Assembly (NCBI GenBank): GCA_028687435.1 | Contig: JAQUAF010000005.1 | Coordinates: 1-64,000 of the forward strand | Source: Verrucomicrobiia bacterium | GTDB lineage: Bacteria; Verrucomicrobiota; Verrucomicrobiia; JABWAM01 | DNA length: 64,000 nt | Direction: 5' to 3' | In this document: positions 21,336-30,655 of the stretch, piece after piece | Position numbering within the stretch: position 1 is the stretch's first letter | Layout of the letters: the number at the start of each line of letters is the position of its first letter | Made by a program: the position numbers and the translations under genes | The notes under the pieces: model-generated | What the model saw: the letters and a program-made list of their open reading frames with translations, nothing else | Told to the model about the DNA's origin: nothing | Database searches by the model: none

Positions 21336-21826
21336 GATGATCGGGCGTCCTTTCGCGCCAAGACCACGGCTCCGACAATCGCCACCAGCAAAAGAACGCT
21401 GGCAACCTCAAAGGGAAGCAAATATTTTGAAAACAACAGGCGCCCCAAAGACTCGACCGTGCCAGCCCGCCCCTCTGCGCCAATCATCGGTGGTTGCTTG
21501 CCGGCCAGCGTGAAAAACGCGTAAAGCAGGGCCACCACCACCAACAACCCATTGATCGCGCCAAACCAATGCAGACGCCTGCGGACTCCCTCGTCCGGTC
21601 CCAAAAACATGATCACAAAGAGGAACACCACCATGATCGCCCCGGCATAAACCAGCACCTGCACTGCGGCCAGAAAAAATGCCCCGAGCAAAACAAACAA
21701 CCCCGACATGGCCGCCAACAACAAAACCAGCGACATGGCGGAATTCACCGGGTTGCGGCTGGTGATGACCGCCACCCCGAACCCCAGCATCGCCAATCCC
21801 ATGATGTAAAAAAGCGCCGCGGTCAC
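21332..21826 (-). CDS. nuoJ: NADH-quinone oxidoreductase subunit J
   Basis: A GTG start at 21826 (VTAALFYIMGLAMLG) is chosen because it matches the family N-terminus, with AAGGA ten bases upstream; the longer frame reads into nuoI. The 164-residue product has five membrane helices and the NuoJ core AVQVLVYAGAIMVVFLFVIMFL. It starts 4 bp after nuoI stops and overlaps nuoK by 4 bp. Confidence 0.93.
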   Translation of the reverse strand: MTAALFYIMGLAMLGFGVAVITSRNPVNSAMSLVLLLAAMSGLFVLLGAFFLAAVQVLVYAGAIMVVFLFVIMFLGPDEGVRRRLHWFGAINGLLVVVALLYAFFTLAGKQPPMIGAEGRAGTVESLGRLLFSKYLLPFEVASVLLLVAIVGAVVLARKDARSS

Positions 21827-21830
21827 AAAA

Positions 21831-22355
21831 TCACTTGTCCTTCCATTTCTTGACGGAATCCGGACGGGATCCCCCCAACGCCAGCAACCGTTGTTTATCA
21901 TGAACCAGTTCGCGGCGGCTGGCGCCCGTCAAAATGGTTTTTTCGCGCAGGAAAATCGCCTCCTCCGGACACACCTCCTGGCAAAAACCGCAATAGATGC
22001 AGCGAAGCATGTTGATTTCGAATGCCGCCGGACGTTTTTCGATCTTTGCGTGCCGGGAACCCGGCGGCAAAGCCTCGGGCGTCACCCGGATGGCGCGGGG
22101 CGGACACACAAACTCACACAATTGGCAGGCCACGCATTTTTCCCTCCCATCCTCGTCGCGCACCAATGTGGGCGCCCCCCGGCATCCGGGCGGAGGCGGA
22201 CATTTTTCGTCGGGATACTCCAAGGTGAATTTTTTCTTCAGTCCCAGCAGATTGACAAAGAAATGGCGGATGGTCAGCCACATGCCGCTGACGATGGCCG
22301 GCAGATAAAGCCTTTCGGCCAGGGTCAGTTGCGGACGTGGAGTGATGATCGCCAT
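21831..22355 (-). CDS. nuoI: NADH-quinone oxidoreductase subunit I
   Basis: A 174-residue ferredoxin-like subunit with two 4Fe-4S motifs, CVACQLCEFVCP and CIYCGFCQEVCP, that carry electrons to the quinone site. The segment between the start and the first cluster holds an inserted CPPPPGCRGAPTLVRDEDG stretch, close to the usual Rgap-type loop. It starts 7 bp after nuoH ends. Confidence 0.95.
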   Translation of the reverse strand: MAIITPRPQLTLAERLYLPAIVSGMWLTIRHFFVNLLGLKKKFTLEYPDEKCPPPPGCRGAPTLVRDEDGREKCVACQLCEFVCPPRAIRVTPEALPPGSRHAKIEKRPAAFEINMLRCIYCGFCQEVCPEEAIFLREKTILTGASRRELVHDKQRLLALGGSRPDSVKKWKDK

Positions 22356-22362
22356 GTTCTCC

Positions 22363-23436
22363 TTATCTTTGCCCCGCCAGCACCAGCGCCGTCAACAAGA
22401 TGTTCAACAACCCCAGCGGCAGCAAAACCTTCCAGCCGAGGTTCATCAACTGGTCGTAACGAAAACGCGGCAGGGTCCAGCGCACCCAGATGAAAAGGAA
22501 GAGGAATGCCGCCAACTTGGCCAGAAAACAACCAATATAAACCATCCCCGACAGCCAGGAACATCCCAGCCATTGCTCCACGGGGATGAAAGGAACCTGC
22601 CAGCCGCCAAAGAAAAGCGTCACCATCACCGCAGAGGCCACCACCATGTTCGCGTATTCACCCATGAAAAACAGAGCGAACTTCATGGAGCCGTATTCCG
22701 TGTTATATCCAGCCGCCAGTTCCTGCTCGCCTTCCGGCAGATCAAAAGGCGTCCGATTGGTTTCCGCAAACATTGCCACCATGAAAATCAGGAATCCCAG
22801 CGGTTGTTTCAATACCAGCCAGCAATGGGATTGATATTCCACCACCTGTCCAAGATTCAACGATCCCGCCAGCATGAACACGCCGATCACACTCAACCCC
22901 ATGGCCAGTTCGTAGGAAATCAACTGTGCCGCCGAGCGCACCCCACCAATGAAAGGATACTTTGAATTGGACGCCCATCCCGCCAGCACGATTCCATACA
23001 CTCCCAACGCCGCCAGCGAAAACACCCACAAAATTCCGACATTCAAATCCGCAATCACCATTTTCTCGCCACCCAGCCGGTTGCCGAAGGGAATCACCGC
23101 GATGGTTGCCAGCGCCGGAAACAACGTGATCGCCGGCGCCAGCACATAATACACCTTGTTCACATGCCCGGGCAGCACGTTTTCCTTCAAAAACAGTTTC
23201 ATCCCGTCAGCCACCGGTTGCAGCAACCCAAACGGCCCGACACGGTTTGGCCCCAGCCGGTCCTGGATGAAAGCGCAAAACCTCCTCTCGGCCAGCACCG
23301 TGTATGCAACCATCCCCATCATCACTCCCACCACCGCTCCACATTTCATCAGGGTGATCACCAGCCAGACCAGCCATGGCGTGGCCATTCCCGCTTGAAC
23401 CCAATGAACAACAATGTCTGCGGCGTGATTCACCAT
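22363..23436 (-). CDS. nuoH: NADH-quinone oxidoreductase subunit H
   Basis: A 357-residue membrane subunit with the family signatures ERRFCAFIQDRLGPNRVGPFGLLQPVADGMKL and ETNRTPFDLPEGEQELAAGYNTEY. These line the quinone chamber and join the membrane and peripheral arms. About eight membrane helices, full length. Its start overlaps the nuoG stop by 7 bp. Confidence 0.96.
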   Translation of the reverse strand: MVNHAADIVVHWVQAGMATPWLVWLVITLMKCGAVVGVMMGMVAYTVLAERRFCAFIQDRLGPNRVGPFGLLQPVADGMKLFLKENVLPGHVNKVYYVLAPAITLFPALATIAVIPFGNRLGGEKMVIADLNVGILWVFSLAALGVYGIVLAGWASNSKYPFIGGVRSAAQLISYELAMGLSVIGVFMLAGSLNLGQVVEYQSHCWLVLKQPLGFLIFMVAMFAETNRTPFDLPEGEQELAAGYNTEYGSMKFALFFMGEYANMVVASAVMVTLFFGGWQVPFIPVEQWLGCSWLSGMVYIGCFLAKLAAFLFLFIWVRWTLPRFRYDQLMNLGWKVLLPLGLLNILLTALVLAGQR

Positions 23437-25058
23437 TCCACCTCCACCCCTTTTTCAGTCAAAGGCTCCCACGGCAAGGCTTGAAACGCCGGAGTTTCGC
23501 CGCACATCCGGTTGAAAACCTTTTCGTAATCCAAAGGCTTGGAATCCCCGCCCGGCAATTGTCCCAAAATCCAAAGATCCGTCCTTGCCTCGCCTGGCGG
23601 CGCAAAGGCCGGGTGAAACCGTTGCAAACGGCGCTGGAAATTGATGAAAGTCCCCGTTTTCTCGACATGCGCGGCGCCTGGCAAAACCACGGACGCCATC
23701 TCCACGGTCGGGCTGGGCAGCACATCGATGGCCAGTATCGCATCCATTTTTTTCAACGCGCCCGCATCCACCCCCGCCGCCACCGCGCACTCTCGAACAG
23801 CGACAAGAGCCGCCACTTCCCCTTTTGCCATGGCATCCGACAATTTCGCGCCAACTTCCCTCCCCGCCTCAAAACCCATCAAACGGACTCCGTTCATATT
23901 GGGTGTTTTGTCGGTTTCAACCAGCAGATTGTCCCCCGGCCCTTCATGCGCGGGCGCCAGTTTCACCACCGCTCCATACGTTTCCGCCAGTTTTTTCAAA
24001 AGAAAAAGTTCCTCGCAGGAACATTGTCCCGAAGCCAGGATCGCCACCCTTCCCCGATTCCGCACCAGGGCATCCCTCGCCGCAGCCAGGGCTTCATCCC
24101 ATTTGGCTGATCCGGATGCCCGGATCAACGGCTTTTTCAACCGCCGTTCATCATTGATCCATTTGTAGTTCAACCGGCCTTCATCACACATCCAATGGGA
24201 ATTCACCGCGTCATTGCACCGCGGCTTGAACCGGTGGACCACCCCCTCCCTTGATCCCACCGTGATATTGCACCCCCGGGCGCACGACGCGCACAGGCTG
24301 GAGGTTTCCTTCAGAAACCACACCCTCATCTTGAAACGAAAATCCGTCGATGTCAGGGCGCCCACGGGACAGAGATCCACTGTGTTGAGGGAATAGTTGT
24401 TCTCCAGTTTTCGCCCCGGATAACAGGAAATATAACTGTGACTCCCCCGATTGAAGATCCCCAGCACGTCATCCCTGGCAATCTCCCGGCAAAACCGCAC
24501 ACAGCGGGTGCAAAGAATGCACCGCTCGTCGTCAAGCGTCACCCGCGGCCCCAGCTCCACCTTCTTCGGTTTGCGCTCCTTTTCCTCCACAAAACGGGAT
24601 TCTCCCCCGCCATATTGAAAGGCGTACTCCTGCAATTTGCATTCCCCCGCCTGATCGCAAATCGGGCAATCCAACGGATGATTGATCAGGAGGAATTCCA
24701 GCACGCTCCGGCGGCATTCCTTCACCAGTTGCGAATTCAATCGCACCGACATTCCCTCGCCCGCCTGCGTGGCGCAGCCGATCTGCGGTCGCGGCAACCA
24801 CCCGATTTCGGGTGTCCCGTCCGCCTTCAACACCGGCTTGCGATCCGGCCCCATCCTGGGCAGCCCCACCTCCACCAGACACATCCGGCAGTTCCCTCCC
24901 ACTGAAAGCTTTTCATGATAACAATAGTGCGGCACATGAAATCCCGCCTTCCGCGCCGCCTGGATGAGATTCCACCCTTTTGGCACGGAGACCGCGCGCC
25001 CGTCAACCGTCAGATTGACCCGTTCAACCGCAGAAGTTTTGGAAACTGGATCGGCCAT
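23430..25058 (-). CDS. nuoG: NADH-quinone oxidoreductase subunit G (short form)
   Basis: The start at 25058 (MADPVSKTSAVERVN) gives a 542-residue product. N-terminal 2Fe-2S ligands lie in HYCYHEKLSVGGNCRMCLVEV, the His/Cys cluster in HPLDCPICDQAGECKLQ, a 4Fe-4S motif in CILCTRCVRFCREI, and a molybdopterin-type 4Fe-4S cluster in CASCARGCNI. The molybdopterin-like C-terminal domain is reduced to about 230 residues (E. coli NuoG is about 900 in total). First gene of the cluster seen here; an unrelated glycosyltransferase lies 97 bp upstream. Confidence 0.93.
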   Translation of the reverse strand: MADPVSKTSAVERVNLTVDGRAVSVPKGWNLIQAARKAGFHVPHYCYHEKLSVGGNCRMCLVEVGLPRMGPDRKPVLKADGTPEIGWLPRPQIGCATQAGEGMSVRLNSQLVKECRRSVLEFLLINHPLDCPICDQAGECKLQEYAFQYGGGESRFVEEKERKPKKVELGPRVTLDDERCILCTRCVRFCREIARDDVLGIFNRGSHSYISCYPGRKLENNYSLNTVDLCPVGALTSTDFRFKMRVWFLKETSSLCASCARGCNITVGSREGVVHRFKPRCNDAVNSHWMCDEGRLNYKWINDERRLKKPLIRASGSAKWDEALAAARDALVRNRGRVAILASGQCSCEELFLLKKLAETYGAVVKLAPAHEGPGDNLLVETDKTPNMNGVRLMGFEAGREVGAKLSDAMAKGEVAALVAVRECAVAAGVDAGALKKMDAILAIDVLPSPTVEMASVVLPGAAHVEKTGTFINFQRRLQRFHPAFAPPGEARTDLWILGQLPGGDSKPLDYEKVFNRMCGETPAFQALPWEPLTEKGVEVEW

Positions 25059-25154
25059 GAAAGACAAAATACTGAACAACCCGGCAGGGGGTTGCAATGC
25101 CTTTTTAAAAGCACGCGAAAATTAATTCACATTCCGGCAATCCCTTCCTTCACC

Positions 25155-26306
25155 TCACTTCATCGGCGCAGAAGCGGCCATTCCCATCTCGCGGTAAATC
25201 TCCAGAATGCTCCGCTGCATGGTTTCCACCCCAAAAAGCTGCCGGACCTTCTCCCTCCCATGCGCCGCCATTTCCCGCGCATGCGTCAAATCCTCCCTGG
25301 CCTGTCCGATGGACGCCATTACCGCATCCATGTCGCCCGGCGCCGCCAGCCATCCCGTCCGACCATTTTCAACCAATTCCGCCGCCCCGCCTGTATTATA
25401 AACGCACATGGGCACTCCGGCGGCAAACGCCTGGGGAATGGTCCTGGCCAGTCCTTCCCTCCAGGAAAGATGAACAAAAAAATCCATTCGCGCCATCCAG
25501 CCAGCCACCTCCGCCTGACTGACCCGGCCCGCCAGACAAATCCGTTCGCGCCATTGAGGGGAAGCTGCCAGCCACGCCTCCCAATCCCGGCGCATGGGCC
25601 CGTCACCCACCAAAAGCAAATCAACATCGGGCCACCGCTCGAACAACCGGGGCGCCAATCGCATCAAATCCTCGTGCCCTTTCAATGGAAACATGCGGGC
25701 CACTGCGCCCACCACAAACCGGCCGTCCGGCATTCGTGGACGAACCGCCAAAAAATCATCCAGATCAAAAGCGCTGTAAACCACCCTCATCTGCGCCGGC
25801 TCCCCCATTCCCGCGGCCAGCGCCTCCCCGGCCATGGTCCGGCAAACGGCAATGAAACAATCCGTGTTCGCCGCAGCCCACCGTTCGGCCCGCAGGTAAA
25901 TCCAGTTTTGCCAGGCAGGCTGCAAATCATCAAAAGCCAGGCCATGAATGGAATGGACAATCCGCGGGATTCCCGCCCATTTTGCGGCAACGCGCCCCAA
26001 AACCCCCGCCTTGGAACTGTGGGTGTGAACCAGATCAAACTTCTCCCGTCGAAAATACGCAACCAATTCGGCCAAAGCCGCAGGGTCATGCCACGGATGA
26101 AAATTGCGGCGGAGATGAAAAATGCTGTCAATCCCCACCCCCAATGCCCGGACCTCCGGCAACAAACACCCCTCCTCGCCCGTTTCCGGGCCGCAGGCCA
26201 GACGCACATCCCAACTCGTGTCACGCCGCAACCCCGCCAGGGTCAACAGGGTGTTCTGTTGCGCCCCGCCGTGAATCATCCGGGTGATCAAATGGCAGAT
26301 TTTCAA
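25155..26306 (-). CDS. Glycosyltransferase family 4
   Basis: A 383-residue GT-B enzyme. The TTG start at 26306 fits the family N-terminus (LKICHLITRMIHGGAQQNTLL); there is no good ATG or clear ribosome site, so the start is uncertain. Signatures: FDLVHTHSSKAGVLGRVAAK in the acceptor half, and FVVGAVARMFPLKGHEDL plus the donor-site SWREGLARTIPQAFAAGVPMCVYNTGG (EGxxxxxxE-like). It transfers an activated sugar, probably to a glycan lipid. It stands alone on the minus strand, divergent from the ABC genes. Confidence 0.85.
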   Translation of the reverse strand: MKICHLITRMIHGGAQQNTLLTLAGLRRDTSWDVRLACGPETGEEGCLLPEVRALGVGIDSIFHLRRNFHPWHDPAALAELVAYFRREKFDLVHTHSSKAGVLGRVAAKWAGIPRIVHSIHGLAFDDLQPAWQNWIYLRAERWAAANTDCFIAVCRTMAGEALAAGMGEPAQMRVVYSAFDLDDFLAVRPRMPDGRFVVGAVARMFPLKGHEDLMRLAPRLFERWPDVDLLLVGDGPMRRDWEAWLAASPQWRERICLAGRVSQAEVAGWMARMDFFVHLSWREGLARTIPQAFAAGVPMCVYNTGGAAELVENGRTGWLAAPGDMDAVMASIGQAREDLTHAREMAAHGREKVRQLFGVETMQRSILEIYREMGMAASAPMK

Positions 26307-26449
26307 AACACACGACTCATGGCGAAGTTGACCACTTTTGTAAACGGGAAACTTGATTTCGCAGGCAAGAGGGGTTAGGAGTATCAGATAACGTTGCGCC
26401 GCATCCCGCCCGGTTGCCAGGCCGCAAGGCAACTGCAGGATGATTTTTT

Positions 26450-27157
26450 ATGGAACAAGCCAGGATTATTGCCCGGATGATGACCCACCCGCTGAAAAAG
26501 TGGTGGGTGCCTTATGTTTTTGCCGCGGCATGCCCGTTGATTCTCTTCTGCCATTACCAGAAATGTCCCGGGGCGCAATTTGGGTCGTACTTTTTGCTGA
26601 ACTTTCCCTTTGCCGCCGCCTGGCTGACCTGCCTGGTTTTCTTTTTTTTCACCAACACCTACCGCGCATCCATCATCCACGTTCTGAATCGCGGCATTTC
26701 CCGGAAGAATTTTCTAATGGGCATGTACTGGGGGGCATTTCAATTTGCCGCCGTTGCGCTGGTGGCGACCTCGGTTCTGCTGGGACTGATCCACACCATG
26801 GACTCGGGAATTTTCTGGGGCACAGGCAATTTCCTGCTGCTCCTTGTCCTTCTGATTCTCGACCTGCTCATCCTGGTTCCCATGGCCCTTTTGCCGGGTT
26901 TGATGGGACATCCGCACCTGGTTTTTGTCGGTCCCCTGGTTCCCTTCATCCTGGGAATCATGGCGCAGCCTTTCATGCGCACCAAAATAGCCACCGGCTA
27001 CACCTTCATTCTCTTTTCCGGCGACCTGTCCCCTGTGGAATTTGAAGCTCTCTTCATCAAATTGGGGGGCTTCATCTATCTGCTGATCAAGGTGGCCATA
27101 GCAGCCTGCCTGTTCTTTTTCCTGAAAAAAAATTACGAAGAAATGGACCTGTCATGA
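26450..27157 (+). CDS. ABC transporter membrane subunit (ABC-2 type)
   Basis: A 235-residue integral membrane protein with six hydrophobic helices and no signal peptide. It overlaps the following ATPase gene by 4 bp (ATGA), which identifies it as that transporter's permease. AGGA lies about ten bases before the ATG. Sequence similarity to named exporters is not evident by eye. A gttgcc/ggcaac hairpin (26413-26433) sits in its leader. Confidence 0.75.
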   Translation: MEQARIIARMMTHPLKKWWVPYVFAAACPLILFCHYQKCPGAQFGSYFLLNFPFAAAWLTCLVFFFFTNTYRASIIHVLNRGISRKNFLMGMYWGAFQFAAVALVATSVLLGLIHTMDSGIFWGTGNFLLLLVLLILDLLILVPMALLPGLMGHPHLVFVGPLVPFILGIMAQPFMRTKIATGYTFILFSGDLSPVEFEALFIKLGGFIYLLIKVAIAACLFFFLKKNYEEMDLS

Positions 27158-28116
27158 GCGAATATCCCGTCCGCACTGAACACCTTGGCAAAACCTATTC
27201 GTCCTGGTTCTCCTCCCGCGCCACCGAGGCGCTGGCGGACTTGACCATCGAGGTGCCCGAAGGTTCGGTTTTCGGTTTTCTTGGCCCCAATGGCGCAGGC
27301 AAAACCACCACCATCAACATGCTCATCGGATTGTTGAAACCCACCCGGGGGCAGGCATGGTTGATGGGCAGATCGCCCATGGATGGCCAAGCCAGGGAAC
27401 ATGTCGGATACATGCCGGAAGTTCCAACCGTCTATCCCCACATGACGGCAGTTGAATTTCTGGATATGATGGGACAACTTTCCCATATTGAAACCACCCG
27501 GTTAAAAGCGCGCATCGACGAAGTGATCTCGGAAGTCGGACTCAAGGGCAAGGAAAACATTCCTTCCATCGAGTTCAGCAAGGGAATGAAACAACGGCTC
27601 GAACTGGCCCAGGCCATTCTGGCCGAACCCAAGCTTCTCATCCTCGACGAACCCTTCTCGGGCCTGGACCCCATCGGACGAAAGGATATCCGCGATCTGA
27701 TCGTCCGCTACAACAAGGAACGCAAAATCACGGTATTTTTCAGCTCCCACATCCTGGCGGACACGGAGATCATGTGCGACTGGGTGGGCATCCTCAACCA
27801 TGGCAAACTGGAAGCCCTGGGCATGCTTGAGGAACTTCTCGAGGTGCAAAACATTGAGATCTCCGGGAAAAACCTGCGGCCCGAAGGCATGATGTTCATA
27901 GAAAAAATGGGCGACCACACGGTCAAAAACGGAGATGTTTTTTCAATCTTCCTCAAACCCAACACCGCCACCGAACGGGTCGAACAACTTTTCCACAAAT
28001 ACGGCGCCAGCGACGTCAAAGTCAAAAAACACTGCAAAAGCCTCGAAGAGTTTTTCCTGCAAACAGTCAAGGATGCCTCCCTGAGCAAGGACGAGGAAGC
28101 CGCCGAAACCACCTGA
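27154..28116 (+). CDS. ABC transporter ATP-binding protein
   Basis: A 320-residue protein with an ABC ATPase domain: Walker A GPNGAGKTTT (about residues 44-53), Q-loop near MPEVPTVYPHM, signature EFSKGMKQRLELAQAILAEP (LSGGQ replaced by FSKGM), Walker B LLILDEPFSGLDP and switch histidine FFSSHIL. The C-terminal 90 residues resemble the accessory domain of ABC-2 exporter ATPases. Coupled to the upstream permease; substrate unknown. Confidence 0.92.
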   Translation: MSEYPVRTEHLGKTYSSWFSSRATEALADLTIEVPEGSVFGFLGPNGAGKTTTINMLIGLLKPTRGQAWLMGRSPMDGQAREHVGYMPEVPTVYPHMTAVEFLDMMGQLSHIETTRLKARIDEVISEVGLKGKENIPSIEFSKGMKQRLELAQAILAEPKLLILDEPFSGLDPIGRKDIRDLIVRYNKERKITVFFSSHILADTEIMCDWVGILNHGKLEALGMLEELLEVQNIEISGKNLRPEGMMFIEKMGDHTVKNGDVFSIFLKPNTATERVEQLFHKYGASDVKVKKHCKSLEEFFLQTVKDASLSKDEEAAETT

Positions 28117-28135
28117 CCATCCGTTTTCCACTCCC

Positions 28136-29047
28136 GTGCCCGACGATTATCTTTCCTTCATCAAAAAACTGGCCGCCAACCCGGTTGCGCCCGAGCAACT
28201 GGCCAGGTTGAGCAAGCTGGCTTTGATGCAGAAGGATCCCCTTACAGGGCTTCTGGATTATCGCTCCTTTTCCCTCTGGCTTCAGGAGGCCCTGGGCCGG
28301 AGCCCGCTCAGCCTCATCGCGCTGGGGCTGGATCATCTCAATGAAATCAACCTGCTGGGCACATGGGTCATCGGCGACGTCGCCATTTGCAGTCTGGGAT
28401 CCATGCTGGAAAAATCGCTGGGCGAGGATGAGAACGCCGGGCGGCTCACGGGTGGCACCTTCATCGTGGCCCGGTGCGAGACGGATCCGGCAAAAATCCG
28501 TCTTTGGATCAATGACATGGCCGAAAAAATAGGCGCCCTTGTCCTGCCCAGCGTGGAAATGCTTCCCGACGGGAAACTCACCCTTAGCGCCGGTTTTTTT
28601 TGCACCCAGGACCATGAAAAAGAAACTGCCGAACAACTCATGCTCATGGCCAACAAACGCCTCGACTTCGCCAAACAGCAAGGCGGAAACACCATCACCA
28701 TGATGGCTGCCGACTCGGTCACCCGCCGCGAGGATCAACTGGTCGCCTACGGGGTCCACTGCCGCAAGATCGGCGCCAGCCGGTGGGACGAGGCCAGGCT
28801 TACCGAATTGAGTCCCAACGGCATCGCCATGGCCACCAACCATCCGCTGCTTGTGCGCGAACATGTCGAACTGAGCATCCTCAAGGACCAAAAAACCCTG
28901 TTCAATTCCAACGGCAACGTGGTCTGGCGCCGCGCCTCCAATAACAATGAAAATGCGCAATTTTTGATCGGCATCCGGTTTGAGGGGTTGGACAAGAAAC
29001 AGGCCGAATCCATCCAATCCCTCATCGAAGGAGTGTCCCATGAGTGA
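28136..29047 (+). CDS. Degenerate GGDEF plus PilZ-like signalling protein
   Basis: A 303-residue protein with a GTG start and no strong ribosome site, 19 bp after the ATPase. Residues about 30-190 follow the GGDEF fold (DPLTGLLDYRSFSLWL at the start), but the active-site motif reads RLTGGTFIVA instead of GGDEF. Diguanylate cyclase activity is therefore unlikely. Residues about 215-295 look PilZ-like (ARLTELSPNGIAMATNHPL, then FLIGIRFEGL). PilZ domains bind c-di-GMP, but the RxxxR motif is not clean. Probably a sensor or adaptor; overlaps the HDOD gene by 8 bp. Confidence 0.7.
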   Translation: MPDDYLSFIKKLAANPVAPEQLARLSKLALMQKDPLTGLLDYRSFSLWLQEALGRSPLSLIALGLDHLNEINLLGTWVIGDVAICSLGSMLEKSLGEDENAGRLTGGTFIVARCETDPAKIRLWINDMAEKIGALVLPSVEMLPDGKLTLSAGFFCTQDHEKETAEQLMLMANKRLDFAKQQGGNTITMMAADSVTRREDQLVAYGVHCRKIGASRWDEARLTELSPNGIAMATNHPLLVREHVELSILKDQKTLFNSNGNVVWRRASNNNENAQFLIGIRFEGLDKKQAESIQSLIEGVSHE

Positions 29048-29909
29048 GATCAGGCAAAAGATTCTAAGTAAAATCACCCGGACGGAAAGTCTGCCGACCC
29101 TGCCCAGCGTCGTTTACAAAATCCAGGAGGTGGCGCACAACGCCAACAGCGACACAAACGACATGGTTCACATCCTCAACAACGACCCATCCATCGTCAG
29201 CCGCATCCTCAAGACCGCCAATTCCGCTTTCTACGCCAAACCTGGCGAGGAAAAAATCACCGACATCGAACAGGCGGTTTCCCGCCTGGGCTTCAAGGAC
29301 GTGCAGACCATCGCGTTGAGCACCGGTGTCTTCAGTTCCTTTGACAAGGTTTCCTCGCGGATTTTTGATCGCAAAAGCTTCTGGAAACACTGCATCTGCA
29401 CATCCTACCTTTCGATGGAAATGGCCGCCATCCTTCCATCCGGGAGCCCAGCCCAGCCTGACATTCTTCACCTCAGCGGATTGATTCACGATCTGGGCAA
29501 GATTCTGCTCGACACCCATTTTCCGGATCTCTTGGAGGAATGCATCCGGGCCGCGATGCAAACCCGGCAGCCGCTTTTCGCAGTGGAACAAAGCCTGCTG
29601 GGAGTGGATCACACGGAAATCGGAGCCCTGCTGGTAAAAAAATGGAATCTTCCCGAGGTCGCCGCCAGCGTGGTCCGTTTCCATCATGATCCCCTGCAGG
29701 CGCCGCCCGAACATCAGAGCGCTGTCCAAATCGTGCATCTGGCCAATTATCTGGCCAACACCCAGGATCTCGGCACCGGCGGAGACATCGGACGTCCGGT
29801 TTTCCAGCACGAAGCATGGGAGTCTCTCCAACTCAGCCCGGTGATGATCCCCGAACTGGTCCGCAAAGTGGTGGAAAATGAATCGGACCTGCTGGAACTG
29901 GTAAAGTAA
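29040..29909 (+). CDS. HDOD-domain signalling protein
   Basis: Start at 29040, with AAGGAG seven bases upstream; the longer frame into the preceding gene was rejected. The 289-residue protein is a near-complete HDOD domain: LPTLPSVVYKIQEVAH, NNDPSIVSRILKTANSAFY, and the HD-like HLSGLIHDLGKILLDTHFP. HDOD proteins are linked to cyclic-nucleotide and motility or stress signalling, mostly without enzymatic activity. Co-transcription with the degenerate GGDEF-PilZ gene points to one signalling module. Confidence 0.88.
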   Translation: MSEIRQKILSKITRTESLPTLPSVVYKIQEVAHNANSDTNDMVHILNNDPSIVSRILKTANSAFYAKPGEEKITDIEQAVSRLGFKDVQTIALSTGVFSSFDKVSSRIFDRKSFWKHCICTSYLSMEMAAILPSGSPAQPDILHLSGLIHDLGKILLDTHFPDLLEECIRAAMQTRQPLFAVEQSLLGVDHTEIGALLVKKWNLPEVAASVVRFHHDPLQAPPEHQSAVQIVHLANYLANTQDLGTGGDIGRPVFQHEAWESLQLSPVMIPELVRKVVENESDLLELVK

Positions 29910-29925
29910 TCCACCCGCGCTGCGG

Positions 29926-30432
29926 TTACACGCGGATCCGGGTTGTTCCGGTCTTTGACTTCTCCAACGGCACCGGAATCTGCCCGCCCAGTTGCAGAGA
30001 CATCATCCGCAAATCCGGCCGTTTCTCCCAGCGCTGGCTTTCCCAGAAAGCGATTCCATGCAGGTTGTGCTTGACCGGCACAAACACATACACCTTTTCC
30101 ACCCCCTTCCTCCTCATGGCCACCAGCGTTTTCTCGAGCAAACAACATCCCACAAGATGCCCATGCATCTCCCGCCCCACCACCAGATGATAAATGTAAG
30201 CCCTCCGCCCGTCAAAACCGCCCAAAATCGTTCCAATGATCTGCCCGTCGGCGTCAGCCACAAAACAGGTGTCCGGATTCATACGCAAAAACAAATCGAT
30301 CCGCGAACGGGAGTCGGACACCGAGTATTCCTTCACCTCCTTGGCATGACTCCACAACTCGGCGCACTGTTCGTAGTCATCAATCATCATCGCGCGAATG
30401 ATCACCCCGGGAATTCGTGTCGTCGGTCGCAT
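29926..30432 (-). CDS. GNAT-family N-acetyltransferase
   Basis: A 168-residue protein. The start at 30432 (MRPTTRIPGVIIRAMMIDDY) places the first GNAT strand near the N-terminus; an ATG at 30453 with GGGGA very close is an alternative. Acetyl-CoA-binding region: IYHLVVGREMHGHLVGCCLLEKTL, a variant of the (Q/R)xxGx(G/A) loop. The N-terminal half DADGQIIGTILGGFDGRRAY is typical of RimI-like acetylases. Substrate unknown. Converges with the HDOD gene. Confidence 0.82.
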   Translation of the reverse strand: MRPTTRIPGVIIRAMMIDDYEQCAELWSHAKEVKEYSVSDSRSRIDLFLRMNPDTCFVADADGQIIGTILGGFDGRRAYIYHLVVGREMHGHLVGCCLLEKTLVAMRRKGVEKVYVFVPVKHNLHGIAFWESQRWEKRPDLRMMSLQLGGQIPVPLEKSKTGTTRIRV

Positions 30433-30655
30433 AATGGGAAAGGATACACCCATTCCCCACCCAAGGCAATCCTCTAACCACGCAAACTTCCCGCCAGAGC
30501 ATGTTGAATGAAGTTCCCAACATGGCCCAGCGGGAACCAAAAACTGAAGTTTTGAGTGGAATTTACAAATGAACAGAATTGAACTTTGTTAATTCTGTCG
30601 AAAAATGCCGCGCGTCGTGCGCAATATTTTCCCGGCAAGGGATTTGGATTAGCGC

